From positions 1 to 64,000 of the forward strand of contig NZ_JADNRC010000005.1 in the NCBI RefSeq assembly GCF_015594725.1: a DNA stretch of 64,000 nt, written 5' to 3'. Positions 16,590 through 25,950 of this stretch are shown one piece after another. This DNA is from Flavobacterium sp. ALJ2. Its GTDB lineage: Bacteria > Bacteroidota > Bacteroidia > Flavobacteriales > Flavobacteriaceae. Within the stretch, counting starts at the first letter, position 1. Each line of letters starts with the position of its first letter. The notes below the pieces were generated by a model. That model was not told the DNA's origin and ran no database searches. It saw only the letters and a program-made list of their open reading frames with translations. Position numbers and translations under genes: made by a program.

Positions 16590-17336
16590 ATGAAACTATA
16601 TCTTAAAATATGGCGTCAATTAAATGCCGATTCCAAAGGAAAAATGGTAGATTACGAAATAGATGGCGTTACCGAACATATGTCTTTTCTGGAAATGCTT
16701 GATCTTTTAAATGAATCACTTATCCAACTCCGAGAGCGTGTTATTGAATTTGACCATGATTGTAGAGAAGGTATCTGTGGACAATGTGGCGTTATGATTA
16801 ATGGAAGAGCGCATGGCCCTTTAAAACAGACTACTACTTGCCAGCTACATATGAGAAGTTTTAAGGATGGTGATACTATATATATTGAACCTTTTCGCGC
16901 AACAGCTTTTCCTATAATTCGGGATTTAAAAATTGACAGAACATCTTTTGACTCTATCATTGCTGCTGGCGGTTACATCGGAGCTTCAACGGGTCAAGCT
17001 CCTGAGGCAAATAGCATTCCTATTTCATACGAAACAGTCGAAGCTTCATTTGATGCTGCTGCATGCATAGGTTGTGGTGCCTGTGTTGCAACTTGCAAAA
17101 ATTCTAGTGCTGCCCTATTTGTTGGTGCCAAAATAACACACTTAGCATTACTTCCTCAAGGAAAAATAGAAGCTTCAAAAAGGGTGCTAACAATGGTTAA
17201 CCAAATGGATTCAGAAGGTTTTGGAGCTTGTTCTAACACCGAAGCCTGTGAAGTCGAATGTCCACAAGGCATATCGGTATTATCTATTGCAAAAATGAAC
17301 TATGAGTACAATAAAGCATTGATAATGAAGAAATAA
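16590..17336 (+). CDS. sdhB: Succinate dehydrogenase/fumarate reductase iron-sulfur subunit
   Basis: This 248-residue protein has the three cluster motifs of SdhB/FrdB: CREGICGQCG for [2Fe-2S] (about 63-72), CIGCGACVATCK (about 158-169) and CSNTEACEVECP (about 209-220) for [4Fe-4S] and [3Fe-4S]. It passes electrons between the flavoprotein and the cytochrome b subunit. It lies 15 nt after sdhA and is the last gene of the operon sdhCAB. Confidence 0.94.
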   Translation: MKLYLKIWRQLNADSKGKMVDYEIDGVTEHMSFLEMLDLLNESLIQLRERVIEFDHDCREGICGQCGVMINGRAHGPLKQTTTCQLHMRSFKDGDTIYIEPFRATAFPIIRDLKIDRTSFDSIIAAGGYIGASTGQAPEANSIPISYETVEASFDAAACIGCGACVATCKNSSAALFVGAKITHLALLPQGKIEASKRVLTMVNQMDSEGFGACSNTEACEVECPQGISVLSIAKMNYEYNKALIMKK

Positions 17337-17361
17337 GTTTTTATATAGTTTGGCTATAAAA

Positions 17362-17580
17362 CTATTTAAACCATATAAGTCATTTAAAAAATATAAGTTT
17401 CCAAACACTTAGCTTTTATGAACTTACATTACTTATATGGTGGATGTTTTTTGACCAAACAAATTACCTTAATTTTTAAAACAATATAAGTCATTTAAGG
17501 AAATATAAATTTTTAAACGCTTTGCTTAAACCAACTTAGCACATATTACATGGTTGCTTTTTAGTAAACAATACTTAAAG
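17362..17580. repeat. Two tandem imperfect ~100-bp repeats
   Basis: The unit containing ATATAAGTCATTTAA, then AATATAA, an AAACxCTTxGCTT core, CTTACAT/CTTAGCACA, ATGGTGG/ATGGTTG and a T-run is present twice, starting near 17374 and 17484. Both are non-coding and sit between sdhB and the channel gene. They may act as transcript ends; a weak hairpin (TTTTATA/TATAAAA) lies just before at 17339-17361. Confidence 0.55.
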
Positions 17581-17633
17581 TTTGTATTTCATAAGCATTA
17601 TACCCATCTATTTTCTAAATTTGAAGGCTAAAC

Positions 17634-20003
17634 ATGAGTTATATGATGCTTCTCAAAAACAAGATTATTTGTCTATTATCGTTACTAACAATATTCTTAT
17701 TCTCTCCACTAGCATACTCGCAATCCTCTACTCCTACACCAAAAAATGAAGGTAGCGGAAAATTATTCGAAAGTACCTCCAATACCGATAGCGATTATCT
17801 TATGGCAATCGAAAAGGCTGGAGAAGTTGTCCAATCTGCATATAATGATGCTGATTTTGAAACAAACACATTTCATCTGTTTGCAGAAATCGACAGAACC
17901 CAACATAAATTAGATCTTATACTAACTAATTTAAAAGGTGCAAACCCCAATGTACGTAATCAGCAAATGTATCGTATTGTTCTACAAGAAATTCGTCAGG
18001 AACTAGATGAACAAAATGCTGCTATTAATTTGCGCAACAAAAACCTTGATAAAATCAAAAGCCGATTTGTCGACTTACGTAAAGACAAAGCTTTAATTAC
18101 TCTTTTAAAAGATACAATTCTTCGTAAACAGTTTAAGAATGAATTTCTTAATCTGAAAAAAAGCTATTTGAGTACAGATAGTCTTATGAACCACAATCTA
18201 GAGATTTTAAATACCAAAAACAGGCTAACTGTACAAAGAAAGATTGCCGTGTCAAGTGCCCTTCTAACAGTTGAAAAGAAACTTGAAAAATCGAGTATAA
18301 GCATTCTTGGCAAAGAATATCCTTTTTTATGGAATACTAATGATACTATTGCTAAAAAAGAGATCTCTAAAAACATCAAAGGAAAAGTTGCTATAGAAAA
18401 TAGTGTAGTCAATTATTACTTAAACTACAGTATGAGTGGATTAATCACTTTGGCTTTTTTTATGGGATTATTAGCATGGTATATATCACGCAATCTTAAA
18501 TACCTAAAAAATAACAATCACTTTGATAACCTTTCTCTTCTTAATTTTAAATACCTAAACAGTAGTATCATCGTTCCTATAATTGTAATTGGTCTCAATA
18601 TTGCTATAGTAAGTAACTTATATGCTCCCGCATTATTTATAGAATTATTGCAACTGATTCTACTTGTGGCCCTTACTATTCTTTTTAAAAATCATTGGTC
18701 TAAAGAATCTATGCGAAACTTGTTTCTCTTAGTAGGACTATTTTCGATACTTTGTTTTTTAGATTTGTTTATCGGGATTAGCTTGTTTCAGCGTTGTGCT
18801 TTTATCGTGATTAATGTCTTAGGAATACGATATGGTTTAGTACAACTAAAGAGTATAAAAGATCAATTATACATAAAGGCTTTCTTTAAGTTAGCTAGTA
18901 TAATATTCATTACCCTAACTATTTTGGCTATAATTTTTAATGTTTTCGGAAGAGTTTCCCTTTCAAATATGCTTAGCCTTACTGCCTTTATTGCAATTAC
19001 CCAAATTATTGCTCTTAGTGTGCTTTTAAAAATAATTTTAGAAATTATCCTTTTACAAATATATACTACAAGAATTAAACGTGGTATCGAAACTATTTTT
19101 GATCATGAAAGCTTATCAGATAATCTAAAAAAACCATTCATAATAGTAATTAGTTATATGTGGTTGGTTGTAATTGCATCTAATTTAAATATTTGGGAGT
19201 CGCTGCGTACTTCATTTAAATCAATTCTTACCCATCCTAATACTATCGGAAGCATCACTTTTACTCTAGAAAATATTGTTTTATTTTTTATTATAATCTG
19301 GATAGCCCATCTTCTGCAAAAATATGTTGCTTACTTTTTTGGTGAAGTTGATGAAGAAAATGAAGAGAACGTAAATAAACGTCAGCATTCTAAATTATTA
19401 ATCACACGTCTTGTTGTGTTAATTGGCGGCTATTTATTGGCTGTAGCAGCATCTGGAATGCCATTAGACAAACTTAGCATCTTATTAGGTGCTTTAGGAG
19501 TTGGTGTTGGACTCGGTTTGCAAAACATTGTAAGTAACTTTGTATCTGGTATTATTTTGATCTTTGATAAACCGATACAAATTGGTGATGTTATCGAGAT
19601 TAGCTCTCAATCGGGTCGTGTAAAAGCAATGGGACTCCGTACTACCAAAATTAATGCTCCAAATGGTGCTGAAATAATTATTCCAAATGGTAATTTATTA
19701 TCTCAAAATATAACCAACTGGACCTACACAGATAATTTTAAACTTGTAGAAATTTCCTTTGAAGTAATAGGTGATATAATTCCAGAAAACATTAACCTAA
19801 TCGTATTAGAAGCATTAAAGAGTCAGTCGTTGATAAATGATTCTAGAACTCCACAAATTTATTACACTGCCATATCCGATGGAAATTATAAATTATTAGT
19901 AAAATTTTGGTGCAGTATTTACCGTACCGAAGAAACAATCAGTAGTGCTCGTCAGGCACTATTTAGTAATTTTAAAAATAAAGGACTAACCTTTTCAACC
20001 TAA
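17634..20003 (+). CDS. Large MscS-type mechanosensitive channel
   Basis: This 789-residue protein has a signal peptide (MLLKNKIICLLSLLTIF), a periplasmic helical domain to about residue 265, then roughly ten membrane helices and an MscS channel module near the C-terminus. The MscS pore and beta domain are recognisable: LGALGVGVGLGLQNIVSNF, IFDKPIQIGDVIEI, GRVKAMGLRTT, IIIPNGNLLSQNITNWT (about 620-700). The long N-terminal part resembles MscK-type channels. It opens on membrane tension to release solutes. The gene stands alone. Confidence 0.9.
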   Translation: MSYMMLLKNKIICLLSLLTIFLFSPLAYSQSSTPTPKNEGSGKLFESTSNTDSDYLMAIEKAGEVVQSAYNDADFETNTFHLFAEIDRTQHKLDLILTNLKGANPNVRNQQMYRIVLQEIRQELDEQNAAINLRNKNLDKIKSRFVDLRKDKALITLLKDTILRKQFKNEFLNLKKSYLSTDSLMNHNLEILNTKNRLTVQRKIAVSSALLTVEKKLEKSSISILGKEYPFLWNTNDTIAKKEISKNIKGKVAIENSVVNYYLNYSMSGLITLAFFMGLLAWYISRNLKYLKNNNHFDNLSLLNFKYLNSSIIVPIIVIGLNIAIVSNLYAPALFIELLQLILLVALTILFKNHWSKESMRNLFLLVGLFSILCFLDLFIGISLFQRCAFIVINVLGIRYGLVQLKSIKDQLYIKAFFKLASIIFITLTILAIIFNVFGRVSLSNMLSLTAFIAITQIIALSVLLKIILEIILLQIYTTRIKRGIETIFDHESLSDNLKKPFIIVISYMWLVVIASNLNIWESLRTSFKSILTHPNTIGSITFTLENIVLFFIIIWIAHLLQKYVAYFFGEVDEENEENVNKRQHSKLLITRLVVLIGGYLLAVAASGMPLDKLSILLGALGVGVGLGLQNIVSNFVSGIILIFDKPIQIGDVIEISSQSGRVKAMGLRTTKINAPNGAEIIIPNGNLLSQNITNWTYTDNFKLVEISFEVIGDIIPENINLIVLEALKSQSLINDSRTPQIYYTAISDGNYKLLVKFWCSIYRTEETISSARQALFSNFKNKGLTFST

Positions 20004-20558
20004 ATAGACTTAAGAATAAAAATTTAAAAAACTAATCATAGTATCAGTTTGGATTTTTTTTAACAAGGTATAAATATGCTAAAATTTAGGCAATAGACTA
20101 TCTATATAATTTATAGTAAATTTTGATAATAAATTTATTTTGAGCGCACTCAAACAGTTATAATAAAATAAATTTAAAAAATTTCAAAGAATACGAATAA
20201 ATAACCCGCTAATTTTCAAAAAAACTATTAGAAATATCATCTATTTTTATATGATTTTTGAATCTCTAATTAAACAGCTCTTAAAAAGAAAACAATCAAC
20301 TAAGCGTACTGAAATACACCATTTTACAACTGAATTATTAAAAAATAGAACTACACAAATAATAAGCAAATCCACTGAGAATAAAGCTTTTTAAAAGCTA
20401 TAGATTAATGAAATGAATCATAATTTTTCTATAATTTGTCTTTTATCAGACCCTTTAGAAAAGTTAAAATACCTATATTTACTTTTTAGTGCACAAAATT
20501 ACGTTGAACCAATAGTCAATATCTATAACGTAAAGCCAATTAATTTTAAGCAGTTAAG
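20004..20558. other. Intergenic region, nothing recognised
   Basis: A 555-bp AT-rich gap with no convincing gene, RNA or repeat. It should hold the promoter of the gene at 20559. Confidence 0.5.
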
Positions 20559-21296
20559 ATGGGAAAACATACCATAACAGAAGAAATAGTATTATTAGAA
20601 GACAATCCAATAGCCAATAAGCTAATAAAAAAAGCTGATTTATTACCTGATTCAGAATCTCAGTTAGATTCTATTAAAAAGAAGGAAAGACCTATTCAAG
20701 ATTCTAGTATCCCATATAGGGATTTGACAAATGTTGCTAGTAAAAAAGAAAGTATTGGCCAACTCATTAAAAAACTAAATGTTGAAACTAATATTAGGTA
20801 TCAAATAACTACAGAAGATACTTATTGTAATGTGTACTCATACGATTATTGTTATTTCAGTAAAGTGTACCTCCCAACTGTTTGGTGGACAAGAAAAGCG
20901 CTGGAAAGAATATTGCAAGGACAAGAAGAAAAAGCCGTTTTTAAACAAACTGTTGATCGCATTTATTCTAGTGCTTTACACGATTGGTTTCTAGAATGGG
21001 GAGCTAGTTTTGGCTGGGAAAGAATGCATACTGTTGATGAAATTCAAAACAAGGTAAATGCCAATGGTGGAATTGGGATAATCTGCGCAAAAAGAAAACA
21101 AAAAGGGCTCTCTGGACATATTGTTCCTGTTGTTCCCGAAACAGACACAAACAAAGCCTACCGTGAAAATGGTGTAGTAGTCTATCCGCTCCAATCACAA
21201 GCAGGAAAACTAAATTATAATTACTTTTCAGAGATTAGAAAAGATTGGTGGAATGATGAATTGTATTCTTCTTATGTACTTTATTACCATGAATAA
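20559..21296 (+). CDS. Papain-like (CHAP/NlpC-type) cysteine peptidase or amidase, putative
   Basis: This 245-residue protein has no signal peptide. Residues 1-75 are polar and probably disordered. The rest reads as a papain-fold amidase: TYCNVYSYDYCYF places a candidate nucleophile at Cys90 next to Asn-x-Tyr, as in CHAP and NlpC-like enzymes, and SGHIVPVVPE gives a candidate catalytic His187 followed by an acid. A downstream PLQSQAGKLN stretch recalls the QAG..N segment of such amidases. The substrate is unknown; peptidoglycan or an isopeptide made by the neighbouring ligase are both possible. The next gene at 21729, same strand, encodes a carboxylate-amine ligase, which makes the pair interesting. 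Fold assignment is from motifs only. Confidence 0.55.
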   Translation: MGKHTITEEIVLLEDNPIANKLIKKADLLPDSESQLDSIKKKERPIQDSSIPYRDLTNVASKKESIGQLIKKLNVETNIRYQITTEDTYCNVYSYDYCYFSKVYLPTVWWTRKALERILQGQEEKAVFKQTVDRIYSSALHDWFLEWGASFGWERMHTVDEIQNKVNANGGIGIICAKRKQKGLSGHIVPVVPETDTNKAYRENGVVVYPLQSQAGKLNYNYFSEIRKDWWNDELYSSYVLYYHE

Positions 21297-21728
21297 ATAA
21301 AAACAATCATCTTGACTGTTTAAAACAAAAATAATTACTGATTATCAATGTGTTACACAATTGGAAATCACGTAAAAAAGAACTACATTCGCTACTTGGA
21401 AAAAACATGAATAGCCAAAGTTATAATTGAACTATTCATCCGCTTAAATTATTGATATAAAAGCAATTAATGACAATCGTAATTTTATAACTTCATTATA
21501 AAATTTTACCTTTTTATCAATCTTTCAGTCGATACAAATGCAAGTTTCTGAGGACAAAATATAAATTTCTATAATTTTAAAAATAAAATTAAACGTTTTT
21601 AATGGATGCAACTATTATGTTAATCCATCACAAATTGTTTTGTCCCTATTTTAAACAGATTAAGCTCATATATTCAAATAAAGGCTTTAAAAATTTTAAT
21701 TAATCACAAAAAAAGACAATTAGTATAA
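21297..21728. other. Intergenic gap between peptidase-like and ligase-like genes
   Basis: A 432-bp AT-rich gap with no gene. Its length means the two flanking genes need not be one transcript, though no clear terminator is seen between them. Confidence 0.45.
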
Positions 21729-23273
21729 ATGAAAAACACACAGACAAAAAAATATTATTGGGGCATAGGATTAGAAAATGAAACCTACTTGCAATTTGAA
21801 GACCCCTTAATAGTCTCTGGTGAGTTTATACAAGAAAAAATTGGTTTTGAGAGATACAGTATTGATTATAGAAAATGCTACAAACCAGATAGCTTGAATC
21901 CTTTGTTGAAAAAAGCATTTGGCTTAAATGAAAACTATTTAGTAAGCAGAATGATGAATAGTCATTCGTTAGAAAAACTAGATATAAACTATCAGCATAA
22001 AACATTAGCAGAAGTAATTCCATTACTTAATACTGCAGAAATAGTTGAACCAATTGAAAATCCTGAATATCTTGGAAAATCAATCATGGAGCTTTTCCTC
22101 GAGGATCAACCGTATAATATTCAAAGTATGATTACCCAAAGAAATAAAACAATGGGTTCTGTACATTTTGATGGAGATTCAATCGAGTTTGTAACTAAAT
22201 ATTTCGAAAATAGAACAATCGTAGACTCCTGCAAAGAGTTAAAGGCTACTAAAAAGCTATTTATTGATAAAATTAATGAATCAGCTGTGCTAAAAGAGAA
22301 ATTAAACTTTCCTAAATACAATAATGGTCTTAATATGTTTATGACTAATCAGGAAAATCTGGTTTTATTTAATACTGGAACATATCATTTCCATATAACT
22401 TTACCAACATTAACAGAAGATAGTAGAATTATTAATTATAGTGATTTTGAAAAAACACATGCTAATGCAATTTATCTCTTACAATGGTTTGAGCCATTCT
22501 TTATAGCAACTCTAGGAAGTCCTGACATTATGGGAGTAATCAGTAATAAATATAATTTAGACAATAAATTCACTTTAGGCTCTATGAGAAATGCCATGTC
22601 ACGTTACATAGGCGTAGGAACATATAACAAAGCCATGCCAAAAGGTAAAATACTAACGTATAACGTAGATGATTTTAGAAAGCTACTGAAATTTAAAAAA
22701 GAAGAAAATATCTGGTGGAGAGATCAAATTGAAGCTGACATGCAATATGAATTGCTTTCAGAACTGGGACTTGATTTTAATCAGGAAAAAATGTACCAAA
22801 GTGGTTTTGAATTCAGAAGCTTTGATGAGTTTCCAACTGAATATTTAGATGATGTTCTTTTATCGATTATTCTAATATGTGAGCATTCTTTAAATCTGCC
22901 AGATGTACAATGGGGACATGACAGTGCTGCTTGGAACAGTTTGGTTTATAAAACTTTAACAACTGGATACTTAACTGAAATTAATGAAGAAGAAAAGAAC
23001 GAAGTGCTCAACTTATTACAGCTGTTAAATCCATCAGACAGTAACTACAATACCTTAAAATCTGAATTTGAAGCTATTGTAATGCTAGATCAGTTTTTCT
23101 TTAAAATTTTAGATGTTTTACATCATAAATATAAAGACAATAATGTTTGTTTAGATTCTATGTACGGACAAAAAACAAGCACTGCACCAAAATGGGATAA
23201 CTTTAATAAATACCAAATAGAGAAGCATTTACAACAAACAACTCCAATCAAAATGCACTGCGAATTGGTTTAA
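21729..23273 (+). CDS. GCS/glutamine-synthetase-fold carboxylate-amine ligase, putative
   Basis: This 514-residue cytosolic protein resembles the glutamate-cysteine-ligase-like amidoligases. Residues 12-24 hold GIGLENETYLQFE, matching the G-x-E-x-E strand that binds metal-ATP. TYHFHITLP (about 218-226) fits the histidine strand, WFEPFFIATLGSPD follows, and GFEFRSFDEFP (about 356-366) carries the E-x-R motif late in the fold. Such enzymes form amide bonds using ATP; known relatives modify peptides or make small metabolites. The sequence is far from GshA or PuuA, so its substrate is unknown. It follows the papain-like gene and is closed by a terminator at 23347-23395. Confidence 0.6.
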   Translation: MKNTQTKKYYWGIGLENETYLQFEDPLIVSGEFIQEKIGFERYSIDYRKCYKPDSLNPLLKKAFGLNENYLVSRMMNSHSLEKLDINYQHKTLAEVIPLLNTAEIVEPIENPEYLGKSIMELFLEDQPYNIQSMITQRNKTMGSVHFDGDSIEFVTKYFENRTIVDSCKELKATKKLFIDKINESAVLKEKLNFPKYNNGLNMFMTNQENLVLFNTGTYHFHITLPTLTEDSRIINYSDFEKTHANAIYLLQWFEPFFIATLGSPDIMGVISNKYNLDNKFTLGSMRNAMSRYIGVGTYNKAMPKGKILTYNVDDFRKLLKFKKEENIWWRDQIEADMQYELLSELGLDFNQEKMYQSGFEFRSFDEFPTEYLDDVLLSIILICEHSLNLPDVQWGHDSAAWNSLVYKTLTTGYLTEINEEEKNEVLNLLQLLNPSDSNYNTLKSEFEAIVMLDQFFFKILDVLHHKYKDNNVCLDSMYGQKTSTAPKWDNFNKYQIEKHLQQTTPIKMHCELV

Positions 23274-23346
23274 AAATCTAAATTATTGAAGGCTTTATTG
23301 ATAAACTAAAAGAATACTTAAAATAATTTCTATTTAAATAAGATAT

Positions 23347-23395
23347 AAACTTGGGTTAGATTTTTTAATTAAAGTCTGACTCAAGTTTTTTTTTT
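23347..23395 (+). terminator. Rho-independent terminator after the ligase gene
   Basis: Arms AACTTGGGTTAGA and TCTGACTCAAGTT pair around an AT-rich loop and are followed directly by a run of ten T residues. It sits about 75 nt past the ligase stop codon. Confidence 0.7.
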
Positions 23396-23783
23396 GAGTT
23401 TATACTTGATTAGGAAATATTTACATCTTGTAAAAAATCATATGTTTATTAAATTAGCTACTATTATAAACTAAATATTCACCAATGAATAAACTCCCGA
23501 ATTTAGATATAAAATAAGATGTAAAAATATCAAAGGAATTACTAAAAATAAATACATAGACATCTCATCAAGTAACTGAATACATTCAAAGTGTAGAATA
23601 TGGATGAAATGAAAACAAAAATGATTTAAGAACCATTTTTAGAGGTAACTAAAAATACCTCTTTACCCCGATCTTTAATTATTATTTAAATAAGCTTTAA
23701 AATAAAACCTATACAGAATAAAGCTCTCAGAAATTCATTACCACAAAGCCATTTACATTCGTCAGAATATAACTTAATATAAA

Positions 23784-23827
23784 CAACAAAGCCTATTTTC
23801 AACACTTGGAAGAAAATAAGCTTTGTT
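23784..23827 (-). terminator. Terminator of the PorP/SprF gene
   Basis: Arms AACAAAGCCTATTTTC and GAAAATAAGCTTTGTT form a long stem 36 nt past the stop codon of the minus-strand gene. Confidence 0.65.
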
Positions 23828-23862
23828 ATGAGTTATCCCTAAGCTTAACTATTGCAATCGAA

Positions 23863-24795
23863 TTAAAAACATCTATAACGAGTAATTTTTCGTTTTTTAG
23901 AAAGCTCATAACGAAAGAAAATCTCATGTGAACCTGAATTATAATTGGCTAACTTCGTTGTTTCGGCATCATAAGAATAACCAATTAACATTCCTTCTGA
24001 TACCTGAAACCCTACCATTCCGCTTACAGCTGCACTCCATCTGTAAGCTATTCCAGCAGTAAATATTTCATCGAATATAAAATTAGCAGATAAATCCATT
24101 TGCAAAGGAGTACCTCTAACAATTTTTGTCAACATCGAAGGTTTAAACTTTAAATTATAATCTAAATCAAAAACATAACCCGCCATTAAATAATAACTCA
24201 TACGCTCTTTAACTACAAAACTTGAAGCGGTATTATTTGCGCTTTTATCGTAATAACTTGTCTCCAGCATTTTAGGAACCGAGAGTCCTATATACGACAC
24301 GTCTGAATACCAATAAACCCCTGCTCCTATATTTGGAGAAAATTTATTATCGATATTTTCCTGAAATCTTGGATCTGAAGGACTATATATATCTAGTTTT
24401 GTAAAATCTACATTTAGTAAATTAGCCGTAGCTTTTAATCCAAAGGATAGTTTATATATATCCGAAGTATTAATAGTGTAAGATAAATCACCTGAAATAG
24501 AATTCTCAGTCATGGGGCCAATTTTATCATTAATAATTGATACTCCCAACCCAACATTGCTGAATTCTATAGGTGCATTAATCGAAACTACATTTGTAAC
24601 AGGAGCTCCGTCTAAACCTACCCACTGATTTCTATGTGTAGCAAAAATACTCATTACTTCGCGTGAGCCTGCATAAGCTGGATTAATACTTGTGGTATTG
24701 TACATATATTGTGTAAATTGAGATTCTCGTTGTGCCCAAGTAACATTACACATTGACAGAAGTAGTAGTAGTAACCCTAGTCTTTTGTTTTCCAT
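23863..24795 (-). CDS. PorP/SprF-family type IX secretion membrane protein
   Basis: This 310-residue protein has a signal peptide (LLLLLLSMCNVTWAQ) and the PorP/SprF opening ESQFTQYMYNTTSINPAYAGSR, then repeated amphipathic strands typical of an outer-membrane beta-barrel (GAGVYWY, YYLMAGYVF, GIAYRWSAAVSGMVG, GYSYD). Members cooperate with type IX secretion to place adhesins such as SprB on the surface. These genes usually follow a giant adhesin gene; none is next to it, so it is an orphan copy here. The extreme C-terminus (KKRKITRYRCF) is basic and unusual for a barrel end. Confidence 0.88.
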   Translation of the reverse strand: MENKRLGLLLLLLSMCNVTWAQRESQFTQYMYNTTSINPAYAGSREVMSIFATHRNQWVGLDGAPVTNVVSINAPIEFSNVGLGVSIINDKIGPMTENSISGDLSYTINTSDIYKLSFGLKATANLLNVDFTKLDIYSPSDPRFQENIDNKFSPNIGAGVYWYSDVSYIGLSVPKMLETSYYDKSANNTASSFVVKERMSYYLMAGYVFDLDYNLKFKPSMLTKIVRGTPLQMDLSANFIFDEIFTAGIAYRWSAAVSGMVGFQVSEGMLIGYSYDAETTKLANYNSGSHEIFFRYELSKKRKITRYRCF

Positions 24796-24951
24796 TCTTT
24801 TAATTTTCTGTTTGCAAAATAATGCATTTTAAACCATACAATACGGTAAAAAAATATCACAATAAGTCTTTTTTTATAATCCTATTTATAAAGAAGATAG
24901 ATATTAAAAAAACAAAGCAATATTCAACAAAACAGTAACATCGGCAGGAGT

Positions 24952-25950
24952 TTAATGAGTATTTTTTACAAAATCTTCAGAAGGCTTTCTTTCAAATTGT
25001 TTAAAATACTTTAAAGAGAAATAACTCAATGTACAAAAATTTAATTCTTTCGATACATCCATTAATGAATCAAAGCTTCCACTTTTAAGAAGTTTATTAG
25101 CCCGAAACAATTTTTCTCTCATAAAAAAATGATTCGGAGTATTAACAAACATTTTCTTAAATGAAGAAGTGTATTTTGAAACAGACATATTAGCCATATT
25201 AGCCAAAAATTGGATTCCTGGAAAATTTGCAGACAAATTGTCTAATAAATATTCTTTAGTAATATTTAAGAACTCTATTTCTTTTTCAGGAATATAATGA
25301 AGTATGGAAGCTTGATCAGAATAGCGATCAATAAACGTCCCCAATAACCTAAGCACAACTCCTTTTAAATAAATATCAAAAGTAGGATCCTGAAAGGATT
25401 TATTTTTAATATCATGTATAATTAGCATACTTTCGCTATCGATATGATCGTAGAAGAAAACATTATTTGTATTTTTTTTTGCTTTTCGTTTGTTACGTTC
25501 TCTTTGCACTCCGTTAATAACCGAAAAATTTAATAGGTCTTTAGCAACCAATAATCGTATTGCAAAAATGCGTTCACCTATAATTGGCTGAAAAACTTTG
25601 TCAACAACATTATCAAAGACTCCTAATCCCAAATTTGTTTTACATCCGGTCTTATCACCCTGAATATTAATCAAATTCATCCCATCACTAAGATCATAAT
25701 GAATTATATACAGATCATCATCTGATTTAAGACTTTTTATATTGATTGATTTTTTAAATTTTAAATCCCAAATTACAACTGATAGCCCAGGAATAATTCC
25801 AGTAAAATAAAAACCTCCATCAGCAATATTTTTAGGCATTAATAATAGCTTATCTCCTTTTAACTCTGCTCCTAGCTGCTGAACAAGTAGCTGGGTAAAT
25901 TGTTTTTGCCAATCTGCAGTTAAAGTATAAGTATGACTTACTTGTATCAT
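24952..25950 (-). CDS. AraC-family regulator, second of a tandem pair
   Basis: This 332-residue protein ends in an AraC-type double HTH (about 225-328: FPGIQFLANMANMSVSKY, NHFFMREKLFRANKLLKSG, SYFSLKYFKQFERKPSEDF). The N-terminal 200 residues form an unassigned, probably effector-binding, domain. Its start overlaps the stop of the upstream paralogue by one base (TAATG), so the two are coupled. The two proteins share order and motifs throughout, e.g. FPGIxFLAxxxNMSVSKYxxxFKK, and arose by tandem duplication. Targets are unknown. Confidence 0.85.
   Translation of the reverse strand: MIQVSHTYTLTADWQKQFTQLLVQQLGAELKGDKLLLMPKNIADGGFYFTGIIPGLSVVIWDLKFKKSINIKSLKSDDDLYIIHYDLSDGMNLINIQGDKTGCKTNLGLGVFDNVVDKVFQPIIGERIFAIRLLVAKDLLNFSVINGVQRERNKRKAKKNTNNVFFYDHIDSESMLIIHDIKNKSFQDPTFDIYLKGVVLRLLGTFIDRYSDQASILHYIPEKEIEFLNITKEYLLDNLSANFPGIQFLANMANMSVSKYTSSFKKMFVNTPNHFFMREKLFRANKLLKSGSFDSLMDVSKELNFCTLSYFSLKYFKQFERKPSEDFVKNTH

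Larger units (their letters stand above)
23274..23862. other. Intergenic region with terminators and a possible decayed frame
   Basis: It contains the terminator at 23347-23395 and the one at 23784-23827. Around 23528-23690 the plus strand can be read as ISKELLKINT*TSHQVTEYI then EYG*NENKND, with three stops in otherwise protein-like wording, so a decayed gene is possible but not identifiable. Confidence 0.4.
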
